Assembly (NCBI GenBank): GCA_030619185.1
Contig: JAUXBW010000090.1
Span: 1-8,520, forward strand
Reading direction: 5' to 3'
DNA length: 8,520 nt
From: Methyloprofundus sp.
GTDB lineage: Bacteria; Pseudomonadota; Gammaproteobacteria; Methylococcales; Methylomonadaceae
Shown: positions 7,371 through 8,520 of the stretch, piece by piece
Position numbering within the stretch: the first letter of the stretch is position 1
How the letters are laid out: each line of letters begins with the position of its first letter
Notes under the pieces: model-generated
Database searches by the model: none
What the model was told of the DNA's origin: nothing
What the model saw: only the letters and a program-made list of their open reading frames with translations
Made by a program: the position numbers and the translations under genes

Positions 7371-8255
7371 CTAATCCAGTTTTTGTGCAAGTTGCTTGAG
7401 GTAATCCTTAAAGTCATCTTTTAATTCTTTATGTAACAAGCCATGTTCTACAGTGGCGATTAAAAACCCCAGTTTAGAACCACAGTCATAGCGCGTGCCT
7501 TCAAATTCATAGGCGAGCACTTGTTCATCGTTGAGTAATTCTGCGATGGCATCGGTTAACTGAATTTCACCGCCCGCACCTTTGCCTGTTTGTTCAATTT
7601 TATCAAAAATTGCAGGTGTTAAGATATAACGGCCGACTACTCCCAGATTACTTGGGGCTACATCAGGTTTAGGTTTTTCTACGATAGATTCAACTTTGTT
7701 CAGTGCGGGTCCAACAGGCGAGGACTGGACAATTCCATATTTGTCAGTTTCGTTTTGATCGACACGTTCAACACCCAGAATCGAGCAGGAGTGTTGTGTG
7801 AATTGTTGTACCATTTGGGTTATACAGCCACGATCAGCATCTTCCACTAAGTCATCCGCCAGAATAACAGCAAAGGGCTCATTGCCAACGACCGGTTTAG
7901 CACAGAGTACGGCGTGGCCAAGACCTAAAGCCTCAGACTGGCGTATAAAGACGCAGGTCACATGAGCAGGAATAATATTTTGTACTAGTTCCAGAACCCT
8001 AAGTTTATCTTTTGCTCTGAGTTCGACTTCTAACTCATAAGCTTTATCAAAATGGTCAGGTATCGAACGTTTATTGCGCCCCGTGACAAAAATCATGGTA
8101 TCAATGCCTGCAGCAACCGCTTCTTCTACCGCATATTGAATCAGAGGTTTATCTACTATGGGCAGCATTTCTTTCGGGCTTGCTTTGGTGGCAGGTAAAA
8201 ATCGCGTGCCTAATCCCGCAACGGGAAAAACTGCTTTAGTAATCTTTTGAGTCAT
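7371..8255 (-). CDS. galU: GalU, UTP--glucose-1-phosphate uridylyltransferase
   Basis: GalU makes UDP-glucose and pyrophosphate from UTP and glucose 1-phosphate, supplying glucosyl units for lipopolysaccharide, exopolysaccharide, glycogen or sucrose-type metabolism in the cytoplasm. The 294-residue product is close to the family's usual 290-300. It has the nucleotide-binding loop [12 protein letters not shown] (13-24), followed by KEMLP (28-32), the segment GLGHAVLCA (111-119), the metal-binding DD at 134-135 (ILADDLV), and the sugar-binding VEKPKP (E193-K194). The start is supported by AAGGAA about seven bases upstream and by the typical [14 protein letters not shown] opening. It appears to be the first gene of a galU-uvrA pair. 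The motif order excludes RfbA-type thymidylyltransferases, so the assignment is firm. Confidence 0.97.
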   Translation of the reverse strand: MTQKITKAVFPVAGLGTRFLPATKASPKEMLPIVDKPLIQYAVEEAVAAGIDTMIFVTGRNKRSIPDHFDKAYELEVELRAKDKLRVLELVQNIIPAHVTCVFIRQSEALGLGHAVLCAKPVVGNEPFAVILADDLVEDADRGCITQMVQQFTQHSCSILGVERVDQNETDKYGIVQSSPVGPALNKVESIVEKPKPDVAPSNLGVVGRYILTPAIFDKIEQTGKGAGGEIQLTDAIAELLNDEQVLAYEFEGTRYDCGSKLGFLIATVEHGLLHKELKDDFKDYLKQLAQKLD

Positions 8256-8441
8256 GAATTATGTTCCTTATGTATTGTTCTTGTGCGCGTAATTCCAGTC
8301 TATTGATTCAGGCTAGCTGAGCATGCTATAGCAGGAATTGCATTATTAAAGCTTAGGTTTCCGATAAAAAATTCAGAATTAACGCCATTTTTTACCTTAG
8401 GGAACTGTAGGGGGTAAGTGCCAGGCCATTAGTTTAGTGCC
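8256..8441. other. Spacer upstream of galU with several short palindromes
   Basis: This 186-base AT-rich stretch should hold the galU promoter on the minus strand. I find a weak -10-like TATAGC inside TGCTATAGCA but no good -35 partner, so no promoter is called. Short palindromes cluster at 8308-8333: TCAGGCTAGCTGA (near-perfect, core GCTAGC), GCATGC (8321-8326) and the exact 10-base TGCTATAGCA (8324-8333). They may mark an operator, but each is short enough to arise by chance. No open frame of note is present. Confidence 0.4.
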
Positions 8442-8520
8442 CTATTGAATAATATTTTTCTCTTTTAATGCCAAATGAATTTGTTCCAGAGATAAGTTAT
8501 CGGTATCAAAGCTGTTGTCA
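8442..8520 (-). CDS. C-terminal end of an unrecognised gene, cut by the window edge
   Basis: On the minus strand an open frame runs from the window edge to a TAG at 8444-8442, giving 25 residues that begin DNSFDTDNLSLEQIHLAL and end with a lysine- and glutamate-rich tail, EKNIIQ. The composition is hydrophilic and looks like a soluble protein ending in an amphipathic helix, and the other two minus-strand frames here are interrupted sooner or look less protein-like. The family cannot be told from so little sequence. It would lie upstream of galU in the same orientation, with about 186 bases between, so it is probably a separate transcription unit. Confidence 0.5.
   Translation of the reverse strand, partial: DNSFDTDNLSLEQIHLALKEKNIIQ

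Overview
The window looks like an ordinary chromosomal segment of a gammaproteobacterium of moderate GC (low to mid 40s percent by eye). RuvB, UvrA and GalU all read as typical gammaproteobacterial housekeeping proteins. The soluble NAD-linked [NiFe]-hydrogenase genes would suit a methanotroph-like or sulfur-oxidiser-like lineage, but that placement is inference only. I see no transposase, phage gene, CRISPR array, tRNA or rRNA.

Layout: positions 1-146 are a leader without a recognisable gene, followed by ruvB on the plus strand (147-1187). After a 63-base gap comes a convergent minus-strand block, hoxF-hoxU-hoxY (4283 down to 1251), whose genes overlap by 4 and 8 bases and so form a translationally coupled operon. 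A 243-base intergenic region (4284-4526) holds a striking inverted-repeat structure, a possible sigma-54-type promoter for hoxF and a small GC-rich hairpin. Next, also on the minus strand, is a probable galU-uvrA operon (8255 down to 4527). The right end carries a spacer and the last 25 codons of another minus-strand gene cut by the window edge (8442-8520).

How the genes work together: HoxF and HoxU form the NADH/FMN diaphorase half of a soluble NAD-reducing hydrogenase, and HoxY is the small electron-transfer subunit of its hydrogenase half. The large catalytic [NiFe] subunit HoxH normally follows hoxY but is absent: hoxY is followed directly by the convergent end of ruvB. Activity would need a hoxH elsewhere in the genome. 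RuvB (Holliday-junction branch migration) and UvrA (nucleotide-excision repair) are DNA-repair proteins in separate transcription units. GalU makes UDP-glucose for envelope and storage polysaccharides.

The most unusual points are the hox operon without hoxH, loss of two of the four expected [2Fe-2S] ligands in the NuoE-like part of HoxF, and the 103-base inverted-repeat element directly upstream of hoxF. That element could be a small TA-flanked insertion or a pair of activator sites.
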